38,111 bases of DNA from Oscillospiraceae bacterium (GTDB lineage Bacteria; Bacillota; Clostridia; Oscillospirales; CAG-272), in assembly GCA_009779295.1 (NCBI GenBank), contig WREN01000002.1, positions 1 to 38,111 of the forward strand. Reading direction: 5' to 3'. The notes under the pieces were generated by a model. It saw only the letters and a list, made by a program, of their open reading frames with translations, was not told the DNA's origin and searched no databases. The position numbers and the translations under genes were made by a program. Numbering within the stretch: the first letter of the stretch is position 1; every line of letters starts with the position of its first letter. Shown here piece after piece: positions 32,196 through 38,111 of this stretch.

Positions 32196-32307
32196 ATGAA
32201 AGACGAATATACCGCAGAAGATTTCGCAAAAGCTGTCAAAAATCCGTTTTTTCATTATGAGCCGCTGTTTAACGGATTATGCCAAAAAACTACAGGAAAG
32301 TGAATGA
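32196..32307 (+). pseudogene. Remnant of a small antitoxin-like gene (internal deletion with frameshift)
   Basis: ATG 32196, with GAGGTGA upstream, opens MKDEYTAEDFAKAVKNPFF and runs 35 codons to TGA 32301, ending in an unlikely tail. In another frame the last part reads RCLTDYAKKLQESE and stops at 32305-32307, overlapping the purM start as ATGA. Beginning and end are typical of roughly 70-residue Clostridia antitoxins (EDF...NPF at the start, RRCL.DYA at the end), recalled from memory. About 35 residues appear to have been lost between them, shifting the frame. No toxin gene is adjacent. A genuine 35-residue peptide is the alternative. Confidence 0.6.
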
Positions 32308-33470
32308 TTAACACCATGTCCGACGCTTACACATCACGGGGCGCTTCCGCTACGAAAGAAGACATCCATAAAGCCATAGCACAGCTTGACAAAGGCGTGT
32401 TCAAGGGCGCGTTCTGCAAAATCATCGCCGATCCTTACGGCGACGACACCATGTGCGCGGCTATGCACGCCGACGGCGCAGGCACTAAAGCCGCCCTCGC
32501 CTATCTCAAATACAACGAGACCGGAGATTTCGGCGCGTACTTCGACATCGCACAGGACTCGACCGTCATGAACCTCGACGACCTGCTGTGCGTCGGAGCG
32601 GTGGACAACTTCATCATGTCCAACACCATCGACCGTAACGCCCACCGCATAGACGGCAACGCCATCAAGGCTATCATCGAAGGATATCAGAGTTTCTTAA
32701 ACAAAATGGCTCTTTACGGGATCAACATAACGATGTCGGGCGGCGAAACCGCCGACGTAGGCGATCTGACGCAAACACTTGTTGTGAACACTACGCTGTT
32801 CGTGCGGATGAAACGATCCGACGTTATCAACTGCGACAACATCAGCGCGGGCGACGTGATTGTCGGGTTTTCTTCGTTCGGACAAGCATCTTATGAGGAT
32901 AAATATAACGCAGGTATGGGTTCGAACGGTCTAACCGCCGCGCGCCATTTGTTGCTGTCGAAGTATTACGCGGACAAATATCCCGAAACGTATTCAAACA
33001 CAATCGACAAGAGCAAAGTCTACTGCGGAAAATATCGTCTGGAAGATACGTTGCTCGGAACAAATATGTCCGTTGGCGACGCTATCCTCTCACCGACGCG
33101 TACTTACGCGCCGATTATAAAAGAGATTTTGTACACCAATTCCGAAAAAGTCCACGGTTTGATCCATTGCACTGGCGGCGGGCAGGTTAAATGCCGCAAC
33201 TTCGGTAATGGATTGCATTACATCAAGGACAATTTGTTCGAGATTCCGCCGCTGTTCCGGGCGATTTACGAGAGCGGCGAGATAAGCGAGCGCGAGATGT
33301 ACCAGACGTTCAATATGAGTCACAGGCTTGAGCTGTTCTGCGAACCGCAGTATGCGGATGGATTTATCGCAACGGCAAAGAAGTACAACGTTGAGGCGAA
33401 AGTTGTGGGCAGGGTTGAGAAGAGTGATTCGGACGTGAATACGTTGACGATTGGGAATTTTGAATATTGA
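32304..33470 (+). CDS. purM: Phosphoribosylformylglycinamidine cyclo-ligase (AIR synthase), Bacteroidota-type
   Basis: This 388-residue PurM-fold enzyme makes 5-aminoimidazole ribotide in purine synthesis. MHADGAGTKAALAYL is the ATP/FGAM-binding signature and ITMSGGETADVGDLTQT the second conserved loop. The opening YTSRGASATKEDIHKAIAQL, the DNFIMSNTIDRN motif and the length of about 390 residues match the long PurM form found in Bacteroidota rather than the roughly 345-residue form usual in Bacillota. ATG 32304 is favoured by AGGA at 32294-32297; ATG 32316 is the alternative. No other purine genes are nearby. Confidence 0.88.
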   Translation: MINTMSDAYTSRGASATKEDIHKAIAQLDKGVFKGAFCKIIADPYGDDTMCAAMHADGAGTKAALAYLKYNETGDFGAYFDIAQDSTVMNLDDLLCVGAVDNFIMSNTIDRNAHRIDGNAIKAIIEGYQSFLNKMALYGINITMSGGETADVGDLTQTLVVNTTLFVRMKRSDVINCDNISAGDVIVGFSSFGQASYEDKYNAGMGSNGLTAARHLLLSKYYADKYPETYSNTIDKSKVYCGKYRLEDTLLGTNMSVGDAILSPTRTYAPIIKEILYTNSEKVHGLIHCTGGGQVKCRNFGNGLHYIKDNLFEIPPLFRAIYESGEISEREMYQTFNMSHRLELFCEPQYADGFIATAKKYNVEAKVVGRVEKSDSDVNTLTIGNFEY

Positions 33471-33498
33471 GGGAAATTATATAATCGGAGGTATAAAA

Positions 33499-33996
33499 AT
33501 GTTTGAACAAAAGATTGAAGACTTTATCATTGAATATCTCGCTGGGGACACACAAAAAAATGCTTTGGAATTCGTTAAATATTTGAGAGAGAATGAAATG
33601 CAGTTTTATAGAGATAAAAATGGTTATTGGGAAGATAAACTCTATTGGTGGATAAAATACAAAGAACAATATTTTTGTTTTATTTTAGTTAACGGCTATG
33701 AAGATGGTCATTGGGGTATTTGGTTTGAAGATGGCGGTTCAGATTGTTATGCAGATTTTCCAGTAACCGAACGGATAAAAGAGATTGCATGGGCAAATGT
33801 TGACGTGTTCAAAGGTGATTGTGGCGGTGGGCAATGTGAAGGATTGCGTAAAGTAATATTTGGAAAACTATTTGAAAGTCTATATCGTACACTAATGTTT
33901 TTCGACAATCCGAATACCGAGGCAGTTGAGTGCATGAAGAAATTAGGTAAAATAAGAAAAGCCGCTATTTTAGAGAATAAAGAATGCACAAATTAA
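33499..33996 (+). CDS. Hypothetical protein, AT-rich, probably acquired
   Basis: The 165-residue product is not recognised. It is rich in aromatic residues (LYWWIKYKEQYFCFILVN, HWGIWFEDGG) and has several cysteines, including CGGGQC. No membrane helix or signal is visible; it is probably soluble. CGGAGG precedes ATG 33499. Codon use (GAT, TAT, TTT, GGT, TGT favoured) differs clearly from purM and the ribokinase on either side, suggesting recent acquisition together with the DUF559 element and antitoxin remnant a little upstream. Confidence 0.7.
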   Translation: MFEQKIEDFIIEYLAGDTQKNALEFVKYLRENEMQFYRDKNGYWEDKLYWWIKYKEQYFCFILVNGYEDGHWGIWFEDGGSDCYADFPVTERIKEIAWANVDVFKGDCGGGQCEGLRKVIFGKLFESLYRTLMFFDNPNTEAVECMKKLGKIRKAAILENKECTN

Positions 33997-34027
33997 ACAT
34001 TTTCTACATCTTAAAGGAGGAATAGAA

Positions 34028-34969
34028 GTGTTGAATCCGAGAATTTTAGTAGTCAGCAGCGCTAACATGGACGTTGCGGCCTACACATACAGAACGCCGG
34101 TTGCGGGTCAAACTGTTATCGGCGACACATACGATTTCATTCCCGGCGGTAAGGGCGCGAACGCCGCCATTACCCTGTCGCGGCTCGGCGGCGACAGCGT
34201 TTTCTGCGCCAAGCTGGGTCACGATCCGAACGGCACTGCGCTCATGAAGTTTTATGACACCAGCGGCATCGACACGCGGTTTATTTCGCTTGACCGGAAT
34301 GAAAAGACGGGATTAGCGATTATAATCGTCGAGACTAACGGCAATAACCGTATCATCGTTTATCCCGGCGCGAACTTCAAACTGTCGGTCTCGAACGTCG
34401 AGGACGCGTTTACGTGCTACCCAGACGCATTGTTTCTGCATCTTGAAATACCTGTAGAAACGGTCATCGCCGCGACGCAATTCGCGAAGGATCAAGGAAT
34501 CCCGATATTCATCGACGCGGGTCCGGCTACGAAAGAATTCCCGCTTGAGGAACTCGCGGTCGTTGAGGTTTTCTCGCCCAACGAGACGGAAACGCAGGTG
34601 TTCACCGGAGTCAATCCTACAACTCCGGAAATGTGCGTGAAGGCGTGCATGGCGTTAGCGAACCGAATCAAAGCAAAGTATTACGTTATCAAACTCGGCG
34701 AACGCGGCGCGTTTCTTTACGACGGCAAGTTTTATAAAATGCTCGCGCCGTATGACGTTGACGTGGTTGACACGACGGCGGCAGGCGACGCGTTCACGGC
34801 GGCGCTGACGTTGGAGTACATGCGTTCGGGCGACATCAAGCGCGCGTGCGAATACGCCAACATCGTGGGATCATTAACGGTTTCGAAAGCGGGCGCGTCG
34901 CCGTCACTGCCGACCGCCGCGGAAGTGAAACGGTTTGTGATCGAGAATGAGATAAATTTTAAGTTATGA
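34028..34969 (+). CDS. rbsK: Ribokinase (PfkB family)
   Basis: The 313-residue kinase phosphorylates ribose or a related sugar or nucleoside. The N-terminal PfkB motif GGKGANAAITLSRLGG and the C-terminal DTTAAGDAFTAALTLEYM with the catalytic Asp are intact. The SANMDVAAYTYRTPVAGQT opening is typical of RbsK. The start is GTG at 34028, set by AAAGGAGG at 34014-34021; a TTG follows at once. The stop overlaps the next gene by 4 bases (ATGA). No ribose transporter is adjacent. Confidence 0.9.
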   Translation: MLNPRILVVSSANMDVAAYTYRTPVAGQTVIGDTYDFIPGGKGANAAITLSRLGGDSVFCAKLGHDPNGTALMKFYDTSGIDTRFISLDRNEKTGLAIIIVETNGNNRIIVYPGANFKLSVSNVEDAFTCYPDALFLHLEIPVETVIAATQFAKDQGIPIFIDAGPATKEFPLEELAVVEVFSPNETETQVFTGVNPTTPEMCVKACMALANRIKAKYYVIKLGERGAFLYDGKFYKMLAPYDVDVVDTTAAGDAFTAALTLEYMRSGDIKRACEYANIVGSLTVSKAGASPSLPTAAEVKRFVIENEINFKL

Positions 34970-35253
34970 ACCCATTCTACCAAGAAGTCTACGGTATCGT
35001 AGAGCAAATCCCGCGCGGGAAAGTTATCTCCTACGGGCAGATCGCCCGTATGCTGGGACGACCGCATGCAGCCCGAGAGGTCGGACGCGCCATGCACCAC
35101 TGCCCTGAACATCTCCCTTGGCAGCGGGTCGTCATGGCGGACGGTAATATCACAGCCGGCACGTTTGCGGATGAACGCAAGGAATTGCTTGAAGCAGAAG
35201 GAGTGGCGTTTCTGCCTGACGGGCGTGTGGATATGGAAGTTTGTAGGATATAA
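34966..35253 (+). CDS. Alkyltransferase-like (ATL) DNA repair protein
   Basis: This 95-residue protein has the C-terminal domain of O6-alkylguanine-DNA alkyltransferase: the SYGQIARMLGRPHAAREVGRAM helix-turn-helix with the Arg finger, and the active-site position PWQRVV (51-56). Trp52 replaces the reactive Cys of PCHRV, the defining change in ATL proteins. These bind alkylated guanine without repairing it and recruit nucleotide excision repair. The ATG overlaps the ribokinase stop. The TAA stop (35251-35253) is also the first three bases of palindromic element F. Confidence 0.92.
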   Translation: MNPFYQEVYGIVEQIPRGKVISYGQIARMLGRPHAAREVGRAMHHCPEHLPWQRVVMADGNITAGTFADERKELLEAEGVAFLPDGRVDMEVCRI

Positions 35254-35366
35254 ACACCCGGCGCTGCGGCGCCACCCTCTTTACGAAAGAGGACAAGGAT
35301 AAGAACGAACCAATTCCCAGCCCTCTTTTGTAAAGAGGGTACCGCCCGTAGGCGGGGGGTGTTTTA
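35251..35366 (+). repeat. Palindromic element F (AAACACCC subfamily, complete)
   Basis: Terminal arms TAAACACCC (35251-35259) and GGGTGTTTTA (35357-35366) enclose a left hairpin GGCGC-TGCG-GCGCC (35260-35273). Next comes the inner palindrome CCTCTTT-ACG-AAAGAGG (35276-35292), a spacer, a second inner palindrome CCCTCTTT-TGT-AAAGAGGG (35321-35339) and a right hairpin CCGCC-CGTA-GGCGG (35342-35355). The left arm supplies the stop codon of the ATL gene and the right arm runs into the AGGAG site of the next gene. Confidence 0.9.
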
Positions 35367-35375
35367 GGAGAACTT

Positions 35376-35954
35376 ATGAAAAAATCTTTTGTAATAGCAA
35401 TTGCCGCGGTTTCTGGCGGTGGAAAAACCACGGTTGTGGGCGCGTTGAAGAAACGGCTTAATAATTCCGCCGTGATTTATTTTGACGATTACGGCGACGC
35501 TGTTGACCTTCCTCCCGGACGTGACATTAACGAATGGGCGGCTGACGGCGGCGACCATAATGAGTGGAATACAGAACCGATTACCACCGATATTGAAAGA
35601 CTGTTACACGAACCGTATGAATATATAATTCTCGATTATCCGTTCGGTTACATGAACGATTGCGTGGGGAAGTACATCGATTTGAGTGTTTTTATAGATA
35701 CGCCGCTTGATGTGGCGCTCGCGCGGCGGATTATCCGCGATTTCACAAGCCGCTCAATGGAAAGCGAATTCGGACTTGACGATGTCGGCGAAGTAAATCT
35801 TGAATCACTTGACGAGTATCTCCGCTGGTATTTGGAACATTCCCGCCCGACATACGTTTGGAGTGTTGAAATATCCAAGCCGGCGGTCGATTTAGTTGTG
35901 GACGGCACGAAACCGCCGGATGAAATTGTTGAAAAGATTTTGGAGGCATTATGA
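35376..35954 (+). CDS. Uridine kinase-like P-loop NTPase
   Basis: The 192-residue protein has Walker A AVSGGGKTT (11-19) after IAIA, YFDDYGDAVD in the substrate-binding place of uridine kinases, and YIILDYPFGYMND with an acidic Walker B-like region. FIDTPLDVALARRIIRDF is a typical lid segment. It probably phosphorylates a nucleoside or small molecule. AGGAG from the end of element F is 5 bases before the ATG. It overlaps the next gene by 4 bases. Confidence 0.8.
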   Translation: MKKSFVIAIAAVSGGGKTTVVGALKKRLNNSAVIYFDDYGDAVDLPPGRDINEWAADGGDHNEWNTEPITTDIERLLHEPYEYIILDYPFGYMNDCVGKYIDLSVFIDTPLDVALARRIIRDFTSRSMESEFGLDDVGEVNLESLDEYLRWYLEHSRPTYVWSVEISKPAVDLVVDGTKPPDEIVEKILEAL

Positions 35955-36478
35955 TAAAAACAATTAACGCAGAAGAAAAATATTATATCTACACACCGGA
36001 GAAAGAAACCCTTCCGAAAGCGATATTGCAGGTTACAAACGATATTGAAGCGGAATTTTTAACGTCGAACGGCGTTATCGTTTGCGGAACCGAAGGTAAC
36101 GATCTGCACGCGCTGTATGAAACCATGCGCAGAAAATACCGCAGTCTGCCGTATATCATGATGGGGCAAGGTATGGGGTCGTATCTCGTGCGCGATTATA
36201 TTTCGGAACACGGAAAAAACATTGACGGCGCGGTTTTGGTTGATGTTAATCCTAAAAAAGATCACTCGTATAAACAAATTATCAAAAAAATTAAAAAAGG
36301 CAAATGGCTGCCTAACGTTCCGCCGAGTCTTTCGATATTCACGGACGATGAAGCGTTAAACGATACCTTCATCGAAGCCGAACTCAATGACGTTACAAAT
36401 AAATCTTATAGCGAAACGAATCTTCTTGACTTTATCAATTATGTTTACGAAGGCGTTATCGCGTCGAAAATATTATGA
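35951..36478 (+). CDS. Degenerate alpha/beta-hydrolase-like protein lacking the nucleophile
   Basis: The 175-residue product resembles a shortened lysophospholipase/S33 alpha/beta hydrolase. KAILQVTNDIEAEFLTSNGV parallels the KAVVQI-HGM-EH opening. LPYIMMGQGMGSYLVRDYI parallels the nucleophile elbow GHSMGS, here GQGMGS (72-77) with Gly74 where Ser should be. GAVLVDV follows as expected. The cap and catalytic His region are not recognisable. It is therefore probably non-catalytic. It is translationally coupled to the kinase upstream and overlaps ruvX downstream. Confidence 0.6.
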   Translation: MIKTINAEEKYYIYTPEKETLPKAILQVTNDIEAEFLTSNGVIVCGTEGNDLHALYETMRRKYRSLPYIMMGQGMGSYLVRDYISEHGKNIDGAVLVDVNPKKDHSYKQIIKKIKKGKWLPNVPPSLSIFTDDEALNDTFIEAELNDVTNKSYSETNLLDFINYVYEGVIASKIL

Positions 36479-36894
36479 AGAAATATTTAGGCGTTGATTT
36501 CGGCGAGGCGCGGACTGGACTTGCCGTCAGCGATTCGTTAGGACTAATGGCGCACGGTATCGGTACGGTTAAGACGGGCGGGTTCGCAAATTTGATTCAA
36601 GTCATCAAAGAGAAACTCGCGGAATATAGTATAAACAGCATCGTTGTCGGTAATCCCGTCAACATGAACGGTTCGGTTGGCGAGAAGTCGGGAGTAATTC
36701 AAATGTTAGCGGAACGGATTAAAATGGAATTGGGCGTAGAAGTTATTCTTTTTGACGAGCGTTGCACCACGATGACCGCGCATAAAATCCTCAACGAAAC
36801 CGATACGCGCGGAAAAAAACGCAAAGCAGTTATTGATACGCTCGCCGCCGAAATAATTTTACAAAATTACCTTGATTCGATTTCCAAATTATGA
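36475..36894 (+). CDS. ruvX: Putative Holliday junction resolvase / pre-16S rRNA nuclease RuvX (YqgF)
   Basis: The 139-residue RNase H-fold protein starts KKYLGVDFGEARTGLAVSDS with the first catalytic Asp, has IVVGNPVNMNGSVGEKS in the centre and DERCTTMTAHKIL with the second acidic site. A closing DTLAAEIILQNYL carries the last Asp. YqgF enzymes take part in 16S rRNA 5' maturation. ATG overlaps the previous stop by 4 bases. The rnpB promoter lies inside its last codons. Confidence 0.94.
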   Translation: MKKYLGVDFGEARTGLAVSDSLGLMAHGIGTVKTGGFANLIQVIKEKLAEYSINSIVVGNPVNMNGSVGEKSGVIQMLAERIKMELGVEVILFDERCTTMTAHKILNETDTRGKKRKAVIDTLAAEIILQNYLDSISKL

Positions 36895-36900
36895 TATAAT
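36872..36900 (+). promoter_or_regulatory. Promoter for rnpB, inside the ruvX 3' end
   Basis: TTGATT (36872-36877) and TATAAT (36895-36900) are 17 bases apart with TGA before the -10. The -35 is within ruvX coding sequence and the -10 follows the stop. Confidence 0.85.
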
Positions 36901-36904
36901 ATAG

Positions 36905-37302
36905 TTGGAACTAAGCTGTGCAATCGCGTGATAGTTGATCGAAAGATTTTATCATGAGGAAAGTCCGGGCTTCGCAGGGCAGGATAACGGATAACGTCCG
37001 CCGAAGGCAACTTCAGGGAGAGTGCAACAGAAATAAACCGCCGTATTATTAAGATGTGGCAAGGATGGAAAGGCGAGGTAAGAGCTCACCCCGCGCTCTG
37101 GCGACTTAGCGCGGCTGTAAACCCTATCCGAAGCAACACCCACTTGGGATTTGTTTGCCCGACGTATAATCCCACGGGTGGCACGAACGCAGCGGCAACG
37201 CTGCGTCCAGATAGATGATTGCAGTCGAAAATGCTTCGCATTATCGACCTGAAAATGCTCCGCATTTTCGGAACACAGAACCCGGCTTACAGGCTTAATT
37301 CC
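36905..37302 (+). ncRNA. rnpB: RNase P RNA (type A)
   Basis: This catalytic RNA cleaves the 5' leader of tRNA precursors. Conserved blocks are all in order: GAGGAAAGTCCGGGC (36956-36970), ACAGAAA and ACCGCC (37027-37042), GGTAAGAGCTCACC (37077-37090), AAACCCTATCCGAAGCAA (about 37119-37136), AGATAGATGATTG (37209-37221) and ACAGAACCCGGCTTAC (37275-37290). The 5' GGAACTAAGC pairs with 3' GCTTAATTCC to form P1, which sets the ends. The loop I take as L15 (between TGGGATT and AATCCCA, 37144-37173) lacks GGU. Two near-identical hairpins fill the P19 place at 37225-37271. Confidence 0.96.
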
Positions 37303-37311
37303 ACCAAAACT

Positions 37312-37354
37312 TAAACCGGTGTCAAACATAAATGGCATCGGTTATGTGTTTTAA
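37312..37354 (+). terminator. Possible rnpB terminator
   Basis: ACCGGTGTC (37315-37323) can pair with GGCATCGGT (37334-37342) using two G-U pairs, followed by TATGTGTTTT. The stem is imperfect and the T tract is short. Confidence 0.45.
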
Positions 37355-37366
37355 GGAGTGAACGAT

Positions 37367-38111
37367 ATGAAAAAATTTTTATTAATTATTTTTATCTGTA
37401 TTCTTTTTTCGGCGTGCAATAAAATAGATTCATTTGTTGAAACAGACGAAACCACCTCCGAGCCGCAAACAATGGAAGAAGATATACCCGTTATTGAAAT
37501 CCTGCCGCCCGAAAATCGAAACGGCGCAGGGAATTTGAGTCAAAGTGGTATGGCGCATATACACGGGGACTGGATTTATTATAACAATTATATAGAAAAC
37601 GGTCATCTTTATAAAATAAATATTCACAATAACGAAAAAATAAAATTAAACGAAGACAACAGTCATTATATACAAATAGTCGGTGACTGGATATATTATT
37701 GTGAAAAAAATATTTATAAAATCCGAATGGACGGAACAGAAAGAACTCAAATAAATGAAGATTCAAGCATCAGCGTAATTGTTTCCGGCGATTGGGTTTA
37801 TTATATTAATACAGACGAAGATTCTTATATTTATAAAATCCGTACCGACGGTACGGAAAGAACTTTATTATTCAATGACAGAAGCGGTATCATTGATGTT
37901 ATCGACGATTGGGTTTATTTTTGGTATTATTGGGATACTTTCATTTATAAAATGCGAACCGACGGTTCTGAAATGACACAAGTAAACAATGAAAGAAGCA
38001 GTGATATTGTCATTGCCGATAATTGGATTTATTATAAAATAGCGGAATCTCCGTATCTGTTATATTATAAAAATCTTTATAAAATGCGTTTGGACGGATC
38101 GGAAAAAACGC
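37367..38111 (+). CDS. Lipoprotein with DUF5050-like beta-propeller repeats (partial)
   Basis: The frame is open to the window edge (248 codons seen). The signal MKKFLLIIFICILFSAC has the acylated Cys at 17, and an acidic linker follows. From about residue 65 there are at least four repeats of roughly 35-45 residues, each with a DWIYY or DWVYY strand followed by LYKIR-DG-TERT. This is the DUF5050 pattern of blades in extracellular beta-propellers common in Clostridia. AAGGAGTG precedes ATG 37367. The ligand is unknown. AT-rich codon use resembles that of the protein at the other edge. Confidence 0.85.
   Translation, partial: MKKFLLIIFICILFSACNKIDSFVETDETTSEPQTMEEDIPVIEILPPENRNGAGNLSQSGMAHIHGDWIYYNNYIENGHLYKINIHNNEKIKLNEDNSHYIQIVGDWIYYCEKNIYKIRMDGTERTQINEDSSISVIVSGDWVYYINTDEDSYIYKIRTDGTERTLLFNDRSGIIDVIDDWVYFWYYWDTFIYKMRTDGSEMTQVNNERSSDIVIADNWIYYKIAESPYLLYYKNLYKMRLDGSEKT

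Noticed and set aside
37779..37976. Plus-strand open frame of 65 codons in the DUF5050-like gene
   Set aside because: It is an out-of-frame shadow of the repeat-containing lipoprotein, which stays open across this region.

Overview
The window reads as chromosomal DNA of an anaerobic Bacillota bacterium, most likely an uncultured Clostridia/Oscillospirales-type lineage. This is inferred from strong GGAGG-type ribosome binding sites, sigma-A promoters that mostly carry an extended -10 (TGnTATAAT), an anaerobic NrdG activase, Mini-RNase III, lipoproteins with Gram-positive-style lipoboxes, a type A RNase P RNA and a short Clostridia-like type IV pilus operon. Gene density is high. The only gene-free stretch over 300 bases in protein terms, 36895-37366, is filled by rnpB. 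I found no tRNA, rRNA, CRISPR array, integrase or classical insertion sequence.

Layout. 1-1973 (minus): an edge-truncated protein and a GlpA-like FAD oxidoreductase. 2111-7492 (plus): MoxR ATPase, DUF58 protein, membrane transglutaminase and Mini-RNase III. 7543-10551: MscL, ROK sugar kinase, SGNH hydrolase and a UroD-fold protein, followed by a convergent NlpC/P60-like hydrolase. 11285-17950: M81 peptidase, lipoprotein solute-binding protein, second UroD-fold protein and an 840-residue TIM-barrel protein. 17999-20349 (minus): a sulfur-transfer operon (cysteine desulfurase plus TtcA-like tRNA thiolase) headed by a lipoprotein. 20551-25668: a lipoprotein transglutaminase, then a type IV pilus set (PilC, four small pilin-like or accessory proteins, PilT). 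25840-30507: nitrilase-family hydrolase, DegT aminotransferase, NodB-type deacetylase and a second solute-binding lipoprotein. 30664-32158: NrdG, a small membrane protein and a DUF559 endonuclease in a mobile element. 32196-33996: an antitoxin remnant, a Bacteroidota-style PurM and an orphan protein. 34028-37302: ribokinase, alkyltransferase-like protein, uridine-kinase-like protein, degenerate alpha/beta hydrolase, RuvX and rnpB. From 37367: a DUF5050-like lipoprotein that runs off the edge.

The most interesting structure is a family of GC-rich palindromic elements that cuts across these operons (11206-11276, 14159-14300, 26745-26865, 31661-31707, 32102-32143, 35251-35366, with short solo forms at 7490-7519 and 30542-30578). 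All share one plan: a terminal arm, an exchangeable hairpin whose two sides stay complementary while the sequence changes, and an inner palindromic arm. One pair of half-elements, in inverted orientation, brackets a Vsr/DUF559-type endonuclease gene, whose C-terminus is encoded by the repeat itself. The dispersed copies lie directly after a stop codon and end a few bases before the next gene's ribosome binding site; the solo forms look like intrinsic terminators. I infer an endonuclease-associated mobile palindrome family with non-autonomous copies. I know of no named system matching it, but I could not search for one.
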